A stretch of 64,000 nt of DNA from Nanohaloarchaea archaeon B1-Br10_U2g1 (GTDB taxonomy: Archaea > Nanohalarchaeota > Nanosalinia > Nanosalinales > Nanosalinaceae): the NCBI GenBank assembly GCA_001563875.1, contig LKMN01000001.1, forward strand, positions 1 to 64,000. Reading direction: 5' to 3'. A program made the translations under genes and the position numbers. This document shows positions 45,339-53,712 of the stretch, piece by piece; the first letter of the stretch is position 1; every line of letters starts with the position of its first letter. The notes beneath the pieces were generated by a model. The model did no database searches and had not been told where the DNA came from. It was given only the letters and a program-made list of their open reading frames with translations.

Positions 45339-46969
45339 TATTTCATCGTGTAGAGCCCTAAACCAATTTTAAGGTCATAGTAGTAGCTGAACTTTATTTC
45401 GTTCTTTAAATCAGCCAGAGGCGATTCGTTGTCAGGTATGTAGTACTTGTCGTAGTTTCCTGTAAACTTCCTGACAGCTATTTCGAAGTCTTTTCTTGCT
45501 CCGTTACTTTGTTCACTTTCCTCGCTGGTCGCGTAGTTGGTGTCCAGTATGTTATCCACTGCTTTCAGATAGTCCTTTGAGTATTTTTCAGCTATAGATT
45601 CCGGTGTCTCGAAACCGTCTTCAACCCTTCTTATGAACGATGAGAAATCCAGCGGAGGACTTTCATCTATTTTCTTACCAACTTCCTCTCTAAGCTCTCT
45701 TATAGCTAATCCTTTATCTACACGAGCGCTCTTGAACTCTTCACCTTCATCTGTTTCAAATTCCCCGGTATAATCTTCCATTAGCTGTTCATACAGTTCT
45801 TGACTCCTGTTGATCTTATCTCGGAATAGATTGTCAAAAACATGTTCGCAGACTACAGCAGGACGCCACTGGACTATTCCTGCGGTTGGACCTTTTGTAG
45901 GGCTGTTAGGATTGTCTCCTCCTGCAATATTGACGTGTACACAATGCATATGAACTAACTTGTAATGTGTGGCGTTATCTTCGCTTTCCACTTCAACCAG
46001 ACCTCCTTCCTCGTTCTCTAAGGGCTGGTATGCTATAAACTCCATCTGTTTGAACATCGTTGCGTAACCTGTGAACGTCATAAACCGGTTCAGGTCCTCA
46101 CCTATCTCCTCCTGACTTTTCTGATTGATCATTACCATGTCTCTGACGTATGGAGCTAGCCACTCTTTTGTCTCTTCTATAGCTCTCTCAATTCTTCTTA
46201 ATTCTTTTTTCAGATCTTTTAGTTTATTCTGTATCTCGCTTCCGTACATGTCTTTCCATTTCTCATACATGGTGTACTTCTTCTTTAGGATTGCCTTCTC
46301 ATTCGCTGGTAAGTTCGCCAGCTTCCCTGTACCTCCATCATCCTTAGGTTTTAGATCTTCTAAGGACTTCATCTCATTGAAGTCTGAGACTATAGTTGGA
46401 TAGATATTGTTGTCTCGCAGAAATCTCAGGGCTTGTTCGTCAGCCCCTTGTCCTCCGGCTCCAGCACCGTCTACCAGCTGTACAAAGTCGCCCTTAATCA
46501 CGTCTTCGTCGCCGGTACGTATATCTTCAATACGGGATCTCAGCTTGCGTATGTCATGTTGGAGTAGGTGTTTTGATTTCCTTAGCTGTTCAAGTCCTTG
46601 CATGTTTGTTTTAATATTCTGTTCGGCCTGCTGCTTTCTCTGTACCATCTCTTGGTGCATCGTGTTCTGAGGGCTAACAAAGATTTTCTCCTCTGTTTTC
46701 GCAACATTCCAGCCAAGATCTGTATCAAACTTATCTGCAGCTGAGAGTATGAATGTATAAGGCATTCCCTGGGTCCCTGAACTCACCTTAACATTTTTGT
46801 ATGGTTCTCCTAACACAGGAAGCAAGGAATAAGGGTCAGATGAATCCTTTTGAGCTTTCACTAGCTCTTTAAAACTATGTACGCCAGTCATCTCCGGACT
46901 ACCATTCACTTCGAAGGTATGTCCAAACTCACAAGTGTCTCCATCCTCTCCAGAGCTCATATATTTCAT
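45338..46969 (-). CDS. Large protein of unknown function, partner of the split TIM barrel
   Basis: A 543-residue soluble protein. It has two coiled-coil stretches (about 105-150 and 230-275), a glycine-rich GDFVQLVDGAGAGGQGADEQ segment at 160-180, and a metal-like cluster NATHYKLVHMHCVHVN (H335, H340, H342, C343, H345) followed by VVCEHVFDNLF. No family recognised. The stop and the next start share one base (TAATG), so both proteins are made together and probably form a complex. Confidence 0.7.
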   Translation of the reverse strand: MKYMSSGEDGDTCEFGHTFEVNGSPEMTGVHSFKELVKAQKDSSDPYSLLPVLGEPYKNVKVSSGTQGMPYTFILSAADKFDTDLGWNVAKTEEKIFVSPQNTMHQEMVQRKQQAEQNIKTNMQGLEQLRKSKHLLQHDIRKLRSRIEDIRTGDEDVIKGDFVQLVDGAGAGGQGADEQALRFLRDNNIYPTIVSDFNEMKSLEDLKPKDDGGTGKLANLPANEKAILKKKYTMYEKWKDMYGSEIQNKLKDLKKELRRIERAIEETKEWLAPYVRDMVMINQKSQEEIGEDLNRFMTFTGYATMFKQMEFIAYQPLENEEGGLVEVESEDNATHYKLVHMHCVHVNIAGGDNPNSPTKGPTAGIVQWRPAVVCEHVFDNLFRDKINRSQELYEQLMEDYTGEFETDEGEEFKSARVDKGLAIRELREEVGKKIDESPPLDFSSFIRRVEDGFETPESIAEKYSKDYLKAVDNILDTNYATSEESEQSNGARKDFEIAVRKFTGNYDKYYIPDNESPLADLKNEIKFSYYYDLKIGLGLYTMK

Positions 46970-47044
46970 TTATCTTGGATTCTACTTAAAGTTCTAGTTA
47001 TACTGTCCGAAAACTTATGAACAACAAGCTCGAATAGATTTCTA

Positions 47045-47536
47045 ATGAGTGTTTTTGATGACTTGAAAGATTCTCTACACGGATCAGAGAACTCTGAAAG
47101 TTTCTCGAACGATTTGGACTCCGATTTTGGTTCAAGAACAGATGGGAGTGGTTTGAACGGTTCAGAACCGGAGAGAAAGAATATTGGGCAAGACCGTTCA
47201 CAAAGTAGATCTGCTCAGAGAGGTCAAAACAGTCCGAACAGAAACCAAGATAAAAGGCAGCAAGGTAGAGCGAGAGGTCAAAGTATAGATTCTCCAAACG
47301 CGCAGGCAGGGAGACCTCAAGAAGGCTCTTCTAAGCCTCAGTTAAGCAGCCAGACCAGGAAAAAAATTGATCACGCTGGTTTAAACCAAGATTCTCAAAG
47401 AGACAGTAAACAGTCTGTTGCAGTACAGAGATCTGATATAGAGGACTTGAAGTCTCAGAACCAGCAGATAATAGAGCTCTTGAAAAGGATCAACCAAAGT
47501 CTTCAAAATAATAACTCTGGAAGACATAGACGTTGA
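47045..47536 (+). CDS. Disordered Q/N/S/R-rich protein with C-terminal coiled coil
   Basis: A 163-residue protein. Residues about 10-120 are low-complexity and rich in S, N, Q, R, G and D (for example GQDRSQSRSAQRGQNSPNRN). Residues about 130-157 form a predicted coiled coil (SDIEDLKSQNQQIIELLKRI). It is divergent from the 543/862 pair with only about 75 bases between. Function unknown; such proteins often bind RNA or form assemblies. Confidence 0.65.
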   Translation: MSVFDDLKDSLHGSENSESFSNDLDSDFGSRTDGSGLNGSEPERKNIGQDRSQSRSAQRGQNSPNRNQDKRQQGRARGQSIDSPNAQAGRPQEGSSKPQLSSQTRKKIDHAGLNQDSQRDSKQSVAVQRSDIEDLKSQNQQIIELLKRINQSLQNNNSGRHRR

Positions 47537-47538
47537 AG

Positions 47539-47727
47539 ATGGATATAGAGTCGGAGCTACCTGAAAACTTTGAGGAGCTAACTGTTGAAGATAAAATTGG
47601 TGAGTTAGAACGTTTAGAAGATGTTTTTGATGCTGAAACAGACTCGGGAGCGATTAAGAGGCGAATGGTACAAGAGCTTATAAGACACTATAATAAGGAT
47701 TTAGAGGAAGGCAGAAAAAGTCCATAG
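47539..47727 (+). CDS. Small acidic helical protein
   Basis: A 62-residue protein starting at ATG 47539, two bases after the previous stop. It is helical and acidic (VEDKIGELERLEDVFDAE, MVQELIRHYNKDLEEG). It ends inside the convergent membrane-protein gene, overlapping by 27 bases. No family recognised. Confidence 0.55.
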   Translation: MDIESELPENFEELTVEDKIGELERLEDVFDAETDSGAIKRRMVQELIRHYNKDLEEGRKSP

Positions 47728-48018
47728 ACCTTTGGCAAATAGCAGTCCTGCTATTATCTCTTTATAGTCTACAAGTATTGGAGGTGTGCCTGTGAACAGC
47801 ATCATGGCCGATAGTATATCTGCAGCGCCTCCAACCAAAAATAAAGGGGTTAGAAAGGCTGGAGGATTAGCTCCAAAATCTATAAATCCTATAACTCCTT
47901 TTATGAATAGAAAAGCTGCGTGAGTATGCGCTAGCGGTTCTGGTACTGCGGAAACAGTGAAGTAAAGCATTAGTGCTGCTGTTATATCCACCCATCCAAG
48001 TAGGTTGAAGTTGAACAT
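47701..48018 (-). CDS. Small multi-pass membrane protein
   Basis: A 105-residue protein with three or four hydrophobic helices (VDITAALMLYFTVSAVP, AFLFIKGVIGFIDFG, TPLFLVGGAADILSAMMLFTG, KEIIAGLLFAKGLWTF). The repeated D-I-x-x-A-x-M-L pattern in helices 1 and 3 hints at an internal duplication. Function unknown. Confidence 0.65.
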   Translation of the reverse strand: MFNFNLLGWVDITAALMLYFTVSAVPEPLAHTHAAFLFIKGVIGFIDFGANPPAFLTPLFLVGGAADILSAMMLFTGTPPILVDYKEIIAGLLFAKGLWTFSAFL

Positions 48019-48028
48019 TTTCTTCCGA

Positions 48029-48493
48029 TTAGTCTATTTCTATCACTTTGTCGGCAGCGTTTTGGAGGGCTGTCGAGAAGCCAGGATCCATACCTATCAC
48101 TACTGTTTCTTTACCATGTTCTTTAGCTTTCTGTATAACAGGTAGAAAATCGGCGTCACGAGTCACCAATACTACTACGTCGATAGCTTCGTTATGGACT
48201 GCTTCCATGGCGTTTGTAGCCATATAAACATCCACATCGCTTTCTCTGTCTTTTTCTCCTCCTAATCCTAGAGAAGCCTCAAATCCTTGAGATACTATGG
48301 CCTCTATAAGCTTTTCTGAAGCATACTGGTTAAGGAAGACTTTACCAACCTTTATATTGCCAAACATCTCTATTTCTTCTCTCAATGCGTCCAAATCTAA
48401 GTCGAACTCTTTACGGATAACGTTCGGCCCATCTATAAAGACTGCGACACCTGGCTCTGAACTGACTTTGTCTTTGAACTTTTCTAGCACCAT
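48029..48493 (-). CDS. NYN-domain (LabA/DUF88-like) nuclease
   Basis: A 154-residue PIN-related NYN domain: [14 protein letters not shown] with the first Asp, [14 protein letters not shown], and [28 protein letters not shown] with the acidic DAD site. Archaeal members of this family are putative RNases. Complete single domain. Confidence 0.88.
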   Translation of the reverse strand: MVLEKFKDKVSSEPGVAVFIDGPNVIRKEFDLDLDALREEIEMFGNIKVGKVFLNQYASEKLIEAIVSQGFEASLGLGGEKDRESDVDVYMATNAMEAVHNEAIDVVVLVTRDADFLPVIQKAKEHGKETVVIGMDPGFSTALQNAADKVIEID

Positions 48494-48539
48494 AAGAAAA
48501 GATTAAAGGTAAAGTATATAGTAATAAGCTTTTGGTTTC

Positions 48540-49280
48540 TCAGCCAAAAATTCTCTCTGCGTTTTTTGTAGTTTCTCGCACCACGTCTTCGTATTTCACA
48601 CCTTTTATATTGGCTATCTTCTCCGCAGACTCAGTAACATTTACAGGTTCATTTCTGCTTCCTCTATATAGAAATGGTGAATCAGTCTCAAGAACGATAT
48701 CCTTAAGCTCTAGGCTTTCTACAACTTTCTGAACTCTTTTGGAGTAAAGAACTTGTGTGGTTACCCCTATAGTCATTCCTTTCTGAGAAGCAGTTCTAGC
48801 CAGGCTTGATGAACCGTTGAAACAGTGTAAAAGAACCTCCGGTATATCATATCTTTCTATTAATTCTACAGTTTTCTGTTCAGCATCCCTAGAATGTACT
48901 ACTACGGGTTTCGAAAGTTCTTCTGCAAGTTTCAGCAGTTCATTAAAAACCTCCTCTTGTTCTCGCCTCTTTACACCTTCCTTTATGTGATAATGGTCGA
49001 GACCTATTTCTCCAATCGCAATAGGTTCATTGGCTCTTATCTGTTCTTTCACCTTTTCTACATCGTCGAAGCTGTCTTCGTAAGTTGGGTGTAGACCGAG
49101 GTTTGACTTAATTATGTCGGAGTTTTTATCTTCAAGTTTTAACGCCTCTCTATTGCTTTCGAGGTCTGTTCCTGCCGTAACAGCAAACTTGAGTTCGTTT
49201 CTACATCTTTCTATTACTTCTTCTCTATCAGAGTCGAATTTCTCGAATTCTAGATGGCAGTGGCAGTCAACAGGTCTCAT
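48540..49280 (-). CDS. tatD: TatD-family metal-dependent deoxyribonuclease
   Basis: A 246-residue TIM-barrel hydrolase: DCHCHLEFEKF at the N-terminus (HxH), IGEIGLDHYH with metal-binding E, VVHSRDAEQKT, LLHCFNGS, and LETDSPFL with the last Asp. All ligands are present. Active on DNA 3' ends in other organisms. Confidence 0.93.
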   Translation of the reverse strand: MRPVDCHCHLEFEKFDSDREEVIERCRNELKFAVTAGTDLESNREALKLEDKNSDIIKSNLGLHPTYEDSFDDVEKVKEQIRANEPIAIGEIGLDHYHIKEGVKRREQEEVFNELLKLAEELSKPVVVHSRDAEQKTVELIERYDIPEVLLHCFNGSSSLARTASQKGMTIGVTTQVLYSKRVQKVVESLELKDIVLETDSPFLYRGSRNEPVNVTESAEKIANIKGVKYEDVVRETTKNAERIFG

Positions 49281-49318
49281 ACAGTGACATAATCGTTGGA
49301 AAGTCTTTAAACCGGTTT

Positions 49319-49645
49319 CTAGGGCTGCCCTATCTTAAAATCAGGTTCGAAGAGCTCAAAGTCTGTGAGGCTCTGATTATCACCGCATTCCACTAGTATG
49401 ACTTTTACTTCTTGTTCTGTTACTTCTGCCTTTAATACATAGTTTCCGTCATTACAGCTCATGAGTTTCCTGTCACTAATCCAGCTTATGTTGTTGTAAC
49501 CTGGTTCGAAGCCTAGATCCTCTAAATAAGATGTTGCAAGACTATCAGAATTTATTTCGGCTGAATATGTGTCTTTGGAAATTTTTTCCCAGTTGTAGTT
49601 AGCTTTTCCAGATTTTTCAAGAAGTTCCTCGAGCTCTTCCATCAC
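49319..49645 (-). CDS. Hypothetical protein (108 aa)
   Basis: A small acidic protein with helix-then-strand pattern (MMEELEELLEKSGKANYNW; YVLKAEVTEQEVKVILVECG). No family recognised. Located between tatD and dcd on the same strand. Confidence 0.6.
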   Translation of the reverse strand: MMEELEELLEKSGKANYNWEKISKDTYSAEINSDSLATSYLEDLGFEPGYNNISWISDRKLMSCNDGNYVLKAEVTEQEVKVILVECGDNQSLTDFELFEPDFKIGQP

Positions 49646-49682
49646 ATATTCCTAAGTTTTGGGTGTCTAAATATTTTTCGTT

Positions 49683-50264
49683 TTATCTCTTTTCCTTGTT
49701 TAGACGTGAGCCTGTTGCACCGGTCTGTCCCATGTACTTAGTGTCTTTCTTGTCTCCATACGGCTTTCCTGCTTCAGAAGTCATGCTTTCAAACACTATC
49801 TGGCACACACGGTCTTCAGGATATATTTTAACCGGTGCGTTACCAAGGTTCTGTATTTCAAGTGTTATGTCCCCCTCAAAACCAGGATCTATGAATCCGG
49901 CGGTTGCATGAACTATAATACCTAATCTTCCGTAACTGCTTCGTCCCTCAACCCTTGCAACCTTGTCTTTAGGTACATTGATTGTTTCTAAAGTACTTCC
50001 GAGTATAAACTCGCCGGGGTGTATGACTACACCGTCTTCAGGAGTATGTTCCTCCTTTTTGATATAGTCATCGTATTTCTGCATATCTCTAGTGTCTATA
50101 AGCTCCAACTTCCGTGTATTAAGTATTCCAAACTCGTATCCCAGTCTCAGATCAAGTGATGAGGGACCTAGTTGTAGGTCGAGATCGAGATCTTTCTTAT
50201 CCGAGTAGACAGCATTTTCACTTTTTATCAGCTCTTTGAGATCCTTGTCTGATAGTATGGCCAT
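49683..50264 (-). CDS. dcd: dCTP deaminase
   Basis: A 193-residue trimeric nucleotide enzyme. The segments RVEGRSSYGRLGIIVHATAGFIDPGFEGDITLEIQN carry the active-site serine, glutamate and arginine. LGPSSLDLRLG near residue 35 is the family N-terminal motif. Whether it is the dUTP- or dUMP-forming type is not clear from the motif alone. Confidence 0.93.
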   Translation of the reverse strand: MAILSDKDLKELIKSENAVYSDKKDLDLDLQLGPSSLDLRLGYEFGILNTRKLELIDTRDMQKYDDYIKKEEHTPEDGVVIHPGEFILGSTLETINVPKDKVARVEGRSSYGRLGIIVHATAGFIDPGFEGDITLEIQNLGNAPVKIYPEDRVCQIVFESMTSEAGKPYGDKKDTKYMGQTGATGSRLNKEKR

Positions 50265-50320
50265 TAAACTCTATTTAATTTAGTAGGACTTTTATTGGTG
50301 TCTACATACTGAACCATTAT

Positions 50321-51751
50321 ATGAAAGTATTAGCCGTGGTTCTAGTTCTTTTAGTTACTCCTTTGGCGGCGTCTGATGTCCAGTACGAAATAGAGATGGA
50401 GAAGGAATCAGCGTCTATCAACACTTCCATCGTTTCAGACTGTGAGAGTAACTGTCCTGGTTTTCAATGGCAGCTGCCTGAAGGAGCTGAAGTACTGTCC
50501 GTCGAAGATGGTTCAGGAGATATCGACTATACTGTTAATGGAGAGATACTGGAAATACAGGGAGAGATAGCAAACCAAGATAAAAGGACTGTAAAAATAC
50601 AGACAGAACTAGAAAAAGCCGCTGAAGAAGTATATGAAGGGTTATACGCTAGGACCTTTTCTCTACCCTCATTCGAAGAAGAAACCACGTCGGGTACAAT
50701 TAAAAATCCCGACATGGTCTCCGGATCCGTTTATTCCGGCTTCGAGACCTCTTTTGCTGAGGGAAAAGCCGAGTTTAAAGGCAAAGGTCCTGGAAACGCT
50801 GAAATAAACTTTGGTCAAGGCGAAAAAACAGAATATTACGAGTTCTTTGGTGAAAAACCAGAGGACGCTGATAGAGCATTCCAAATCGCTATGGGTGTTA
50901 CCGGTATTGAACCGGGTTTTGAACGGTTCCCTGTAGCTGTGATGCCAGACCAGATGTATGATGAGAAATTTGAGCCTTGGAGCGGAGGAACATACAGCTC
51001 CGGCCTTATAGCAATAAGAAAGGATACAGAAAACGATGAACTTCCCGTGTTGGCTCACGAGACAGCTCACGGACTAAACCATGAGAGACTTGGTTGGGAC
51101 CAAACATCTTCTGCATACTTTGATGAGGGAGTAGCGGAGTATGCAGAGTTCTTAACGGTTAAGAAACTTTTCAACGAGGGAGAAAGAGATGTGGGTCCTC
51201 GAGAACTGTTTGGGGGTACAGCGGAGTATGACCATCCTGATGATCCAAATAGGTTCTACGAAGTACCTCCCAATGGTGAAAAGAAAGACTTATGGAATTA
51301 CTATCAGGAAAACGATAACTTCATGAAAGAGTGGAGTCCCTCGAGTACCTCTGTTGACAGAAGTTTCGGATATGCCTATTCTCAACTTCTGGTACGCTAC
51401 CATCTTATGGAGAACGGTAGTTTAACAGATATCTACGAGGATATGCCTGAAAAAGAGATAGACAGTTACGAAGAGAAATGGGGTTTCTTTTCAGAAAGAA
51501 TGGAGATGGACCCTTGCAACTACAGCGATCGAGAACGGTTCGAGAACTGTATAGAGGACGTCAACAGCTATGAACACAGTATAGATCTAGCAGACTACAA
51601 CTTTGAATCGGGGAATCTGGATATAGATACCGTCGAACTTTCTGAACAGGAACAAAATAGGTCTGTTCAAAAGGAGAACTACCAAGAGAGTTATGGACTA
51701 ATATTCAAACATCTCCAAAATCTTTTTCAAGACTTAATAGACTTCTTTTAG
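50321..51751 (+). CDS. Secreted gluzincin metalloprotease
   Basis: A 476-residue exported protein. A signal peptide (LAVVLVLLVTPLAAS, about 3-18) is followed by a beta-rich region with a close Cys pair (DCESNC) and then the zinc domain: HETAH at 246-250 and FDEGVAEYAE, placing E269 19 residues on, as in gluzincins. The protease domain is about 185-420. No C-terminal anchor is apparent. It may cleave host or environmental protein. Its 3' end overlaps the convergent alkylguanine transferase by 47 bases. Confidence 0.8.
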   Translation: MKVLAVVLVLLVTPLAASDVQYEIEMEKESASINTSIVSDCESNCPGFQWQLPEGAEVLSVEDGSGDIDYTVNGEILEIQGEIANQDKRTVKIQTELEKAAEEVYEGLYARTFSLPSFEEETTSGTIKNPDMVSGSVYSGFETSFAEGKAEFKGKGPGNAEINFGQGEKTEYYEFFGEKPEDADRAFQIAMGVTGIEPGFERFPVAVMPDQMYDEKFEPWSGGTYSSGLIAIRKDTENDELPVLAHETAHGLNHERLGWDQTSSAYFDEGVAEYAEFLTVKKLFNEGERDVGPRELFGGTAEYDHPDDPNRFYEVPPNGEKKDLWNYYQENDNFMKEWSPSSTSVDRSFGYAYSQLLVRYHLMENGSLTDIYEDMPEKEIDSYEEKWGFFSERMEMDPCNYSDRERFENCIEDVNSYEHSIDLADYNFESGNLDIDTVELSEQEQNRSVQKENYQESYGLIFKHLQNLFQDLIDFF

Positions 51752-52127
51752 CCTCTTTACTGTATTTGTAGCCTCCTAGATTATTTTTTCCTGTTAAGCG
51801 GTGGCAGGGCACAATTACAGGTAAGGGGTTTCTGCCGCATGCCTGTCCAACTGCGATAGGAGCAGTTCCAATATTTGAGGCTATCTCGGTGTAGCTCTTG
51901 GTCTTTCCATAAGGTATTGCTAAGATCTCGTTTATTACTTCGCCCGTAAAACCTTCTGAGGTCTCAAGCTCCAGCTTGAAATCTCTTCTGTTTCTTCTGA
52001 AGTATTCCCTGAGCTGTTTTACTGCTTCCTCCTCGGATTCCTTGATTAAGGAGATATCGAGCTCAAACTCAGTACCTCCGTAAGAGTATATCATTCTTTC
52101 CGTCATGGAACTCTGTTTCGCCAGCAT
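51705..52127 (-). CDS. ogt: O6-alkylguanine-DNA alkyltransferase
   Basis: A 140-residue repair protein with the reactive cysteine in IVPCHR, the winged helix IPYGKTKSYTEIASNIGTAPIAVGQACGRNP and the closing LGGYKYSKEAKRSLLSLE. It removes alkyl groups from guanine. Starts at 52106 or 52094 are also possible. The overlap with the protease gene is tail to tail. Confidence 0.93.
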   Translation of the reverse strand: MLAKQSSMTERMIYSYGGTEFELDISLIKESEEEAVKQLREYFRRNRRDFKLELETSEGFTGEVINEILAIPYGKTKSYTEIASNIGTAPIAVGQACGRNPLPVIVPCHRLTGKNNLGGYKYSKEAKRSLLSLEKDFGDV

Positions 52128-52165
52128 TTGTTTTAAACCCGTTTAGCACGGAAGAAGTAACTGTA

Positions 52166-53104
52166 ATGCAGGAAAGTCTACGTAAATGGCTGAGCCTATA
52201 CCTGAAAGGCTTTGCCATGGGAAGTGCAGATGCGGTTCCCGGGGTCTCAGGAGGCACTATAGCGTTAATACTAGGGATATATGAGAGAATGATAAATGCG
52301 GTTACATCGATCACCTCTCAAAGAGTTCTAGAGGCGTTGAACTTTGCTGAAATTTCGGAGGCCAAGAAATCATTCCGTGCCATGGATGGAGCTTTTCTTC
52401 TGGTGCTTGGTACAGGCATACTAACAGCAGTCGTATCTGTATTGAGATTGATGCAATTTCTTCTTACAAGCTATCCTGTACCGACTTACGGGTTTTTCTC
52501 CGGTCTTATAGCGTTCTCAGCTATTATTATGCTCTCCCAAGTAAATCTCTCTGGGTGGCGGCTAAAGTTGGTGGCCTTAACAGGTTTTTCTGTAGCATTT
52601 ATAGCTTCAGGTCTTTCTGCCGCAGATATGGGCCACTATCACCCTTTAATATTCTTTTCAGGTGTTTTGGCGGTGACAGCGATGGCTCTACCAGGAATTT
52701 CGGGTTCTCTTCTACTGATTGTTATAGGCCAGTATGAGTATATGTCGGGAGCTCTCACAGATTTTACAGATGCTTTCATACCGCTGATTTCAGGAGATTT
52801 CAGTCCTTTAATAGAAGCTTCTCCTCCTATAGCGTTCTTTATGCTCGGAGGTCTTGTCGGTCTTTTCACCGTAGCTCATTCTGTAAAGTGGTCCTTAGAA
52901 AGACATAGAGAAGCAACATATATTTTTCTGGTAGGCTTGATTGCGGGCGCTTTAAGAGCTCCTTTAGCTGAGGTAGAAAGAGTTATCACAGATACGAATC
53001 TTACTTGGATTCAGGTGCTCCCTGAGTTTACAGTAGCCGCTTCTTTAGGGGCTTTGATGATCTATGTAGTCTATTTCTTTTCGGATTCCGTTGATTATCT
53101 TTAG
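52166..53104 (+). CDS. DUF368 family polyprenyl-phosphate-type membrane protein
   Basis: A 312-residue multi-pass protein of the DUF368 family: GSADAVPGVSGGTIALILGIYERMI near residue 20 and a second, inverted-repeat copy TAMALPGISGSLLLIVIGQYE near 190. Members of this family (PopT-type) flip undecaprenyl phosphate carriers in bacteria; an archaeal lipid carrier role is inference. Divergent from ogt; overlaps the next gene by 4 bases. Confidence 0.88.
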   Translation: MQESLRKWLSLYLKGFAMGSADAVPGVSGGTIALILGIYERMINAVTSITSQRVLEALNFAEISEAKKSFRAMDGAFLLVLGTGILTAVVSVLRLMQFLLTSYPVPTYGFFSGLIAFSAIIMLSQVNLSGWRLKLVALTGFSVAFIASGLSAADMGHYHPLIFFSGVLAVTAMALPGISGSLLLIVIGQYEYMSGALTDFTDAFIPLISGDFSPLIEASPPIAFFMLGGLVGLFTVAHSVKWSLERHREATYIFLVGLIAGALRAPLAEVERVITDTNLTWIQVLPEFTVAASLGALMIYVVYFFSDSVDYL

Positions 53105-53676
53105 TATTTTTGCTCTCTTTCTCGTGCTTGTGCCAATGATCTCTTTATCTGTTCTTCAGCACCGCTTTCTACAGCATTTTCATGACCAGGATAGAAGCTC
53201 TCCACCTCTAGATTAGCTATTTCCTCTATAGATCTGATAAGGAGTTCTCTATCTCCTTCCTCTAGATCTGTCCTTCCGAAACTTCCTTTAGGAAAGATCA
53301 GGTCGCCCGTAAACAGGATTTTTGCTTCAGGGCTGTAAAGACAGATAGAGTCGTCTTTGTGGCCTGGTGTATGTATGACTTCGAACTCGAGGTCTGCGAT
53401 ATTTATATTTTCCTCGATTTTCTTGGCTTCTACGGGAAGATTCTCAGGTCTATAAGAATAGACTTCAGGACTGTACTTGTCCAGTATTTTTGGAAGATTG
53501 TCGACATGGTCGTAGTGTGAGTGTGTTACTACAACCTTGTCTATAGATTCCATCCTCTTTATCTGGTTCCAAACATCTCCTGTTCCCGCATCGACTAAAA
53601 CATTCTCTCCGTTTTGGATCATCCACACGTTACCAGTGAAGTCTTCAGCTCCCTCAGAAAGATTCTCTATATTCAT
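53101..53676 (-). CDS. Metallo-beta-lactamase-fold hydrolase
   Basis: A 191-residue glyoxalase-II-like protein: THSHYDHVDNLP is the HxHxDH metal motif, then VIHTPGHKDDSICLY, LFTGDLIFPKGSFGRTD and FYPGHENAVE. All ligands are present. Substrate is unknown. Confidence 0.92.
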   Translation of the reverse strand: MNIENLSEGAEDFTGNVWMIQNGENVLVDAGTGDVWNQIKRMESIDKVVVTHSHYDHVDNLPKILDKYSPEVYSYRPENLPVEAKKIEENINIADLEFEVIHTPGHKDDSICLYSPEAKILFTGDLIFPKGSFGRTDLEEGDRELLIRSIEEIANLEVESFYPGHENAVESGAEEQIKRSLAQAREREQKY

Positions 53677-53712
53677 AATACTACGGTATTAAGTTTCAAG
53701 AGTAAAGTGTTT

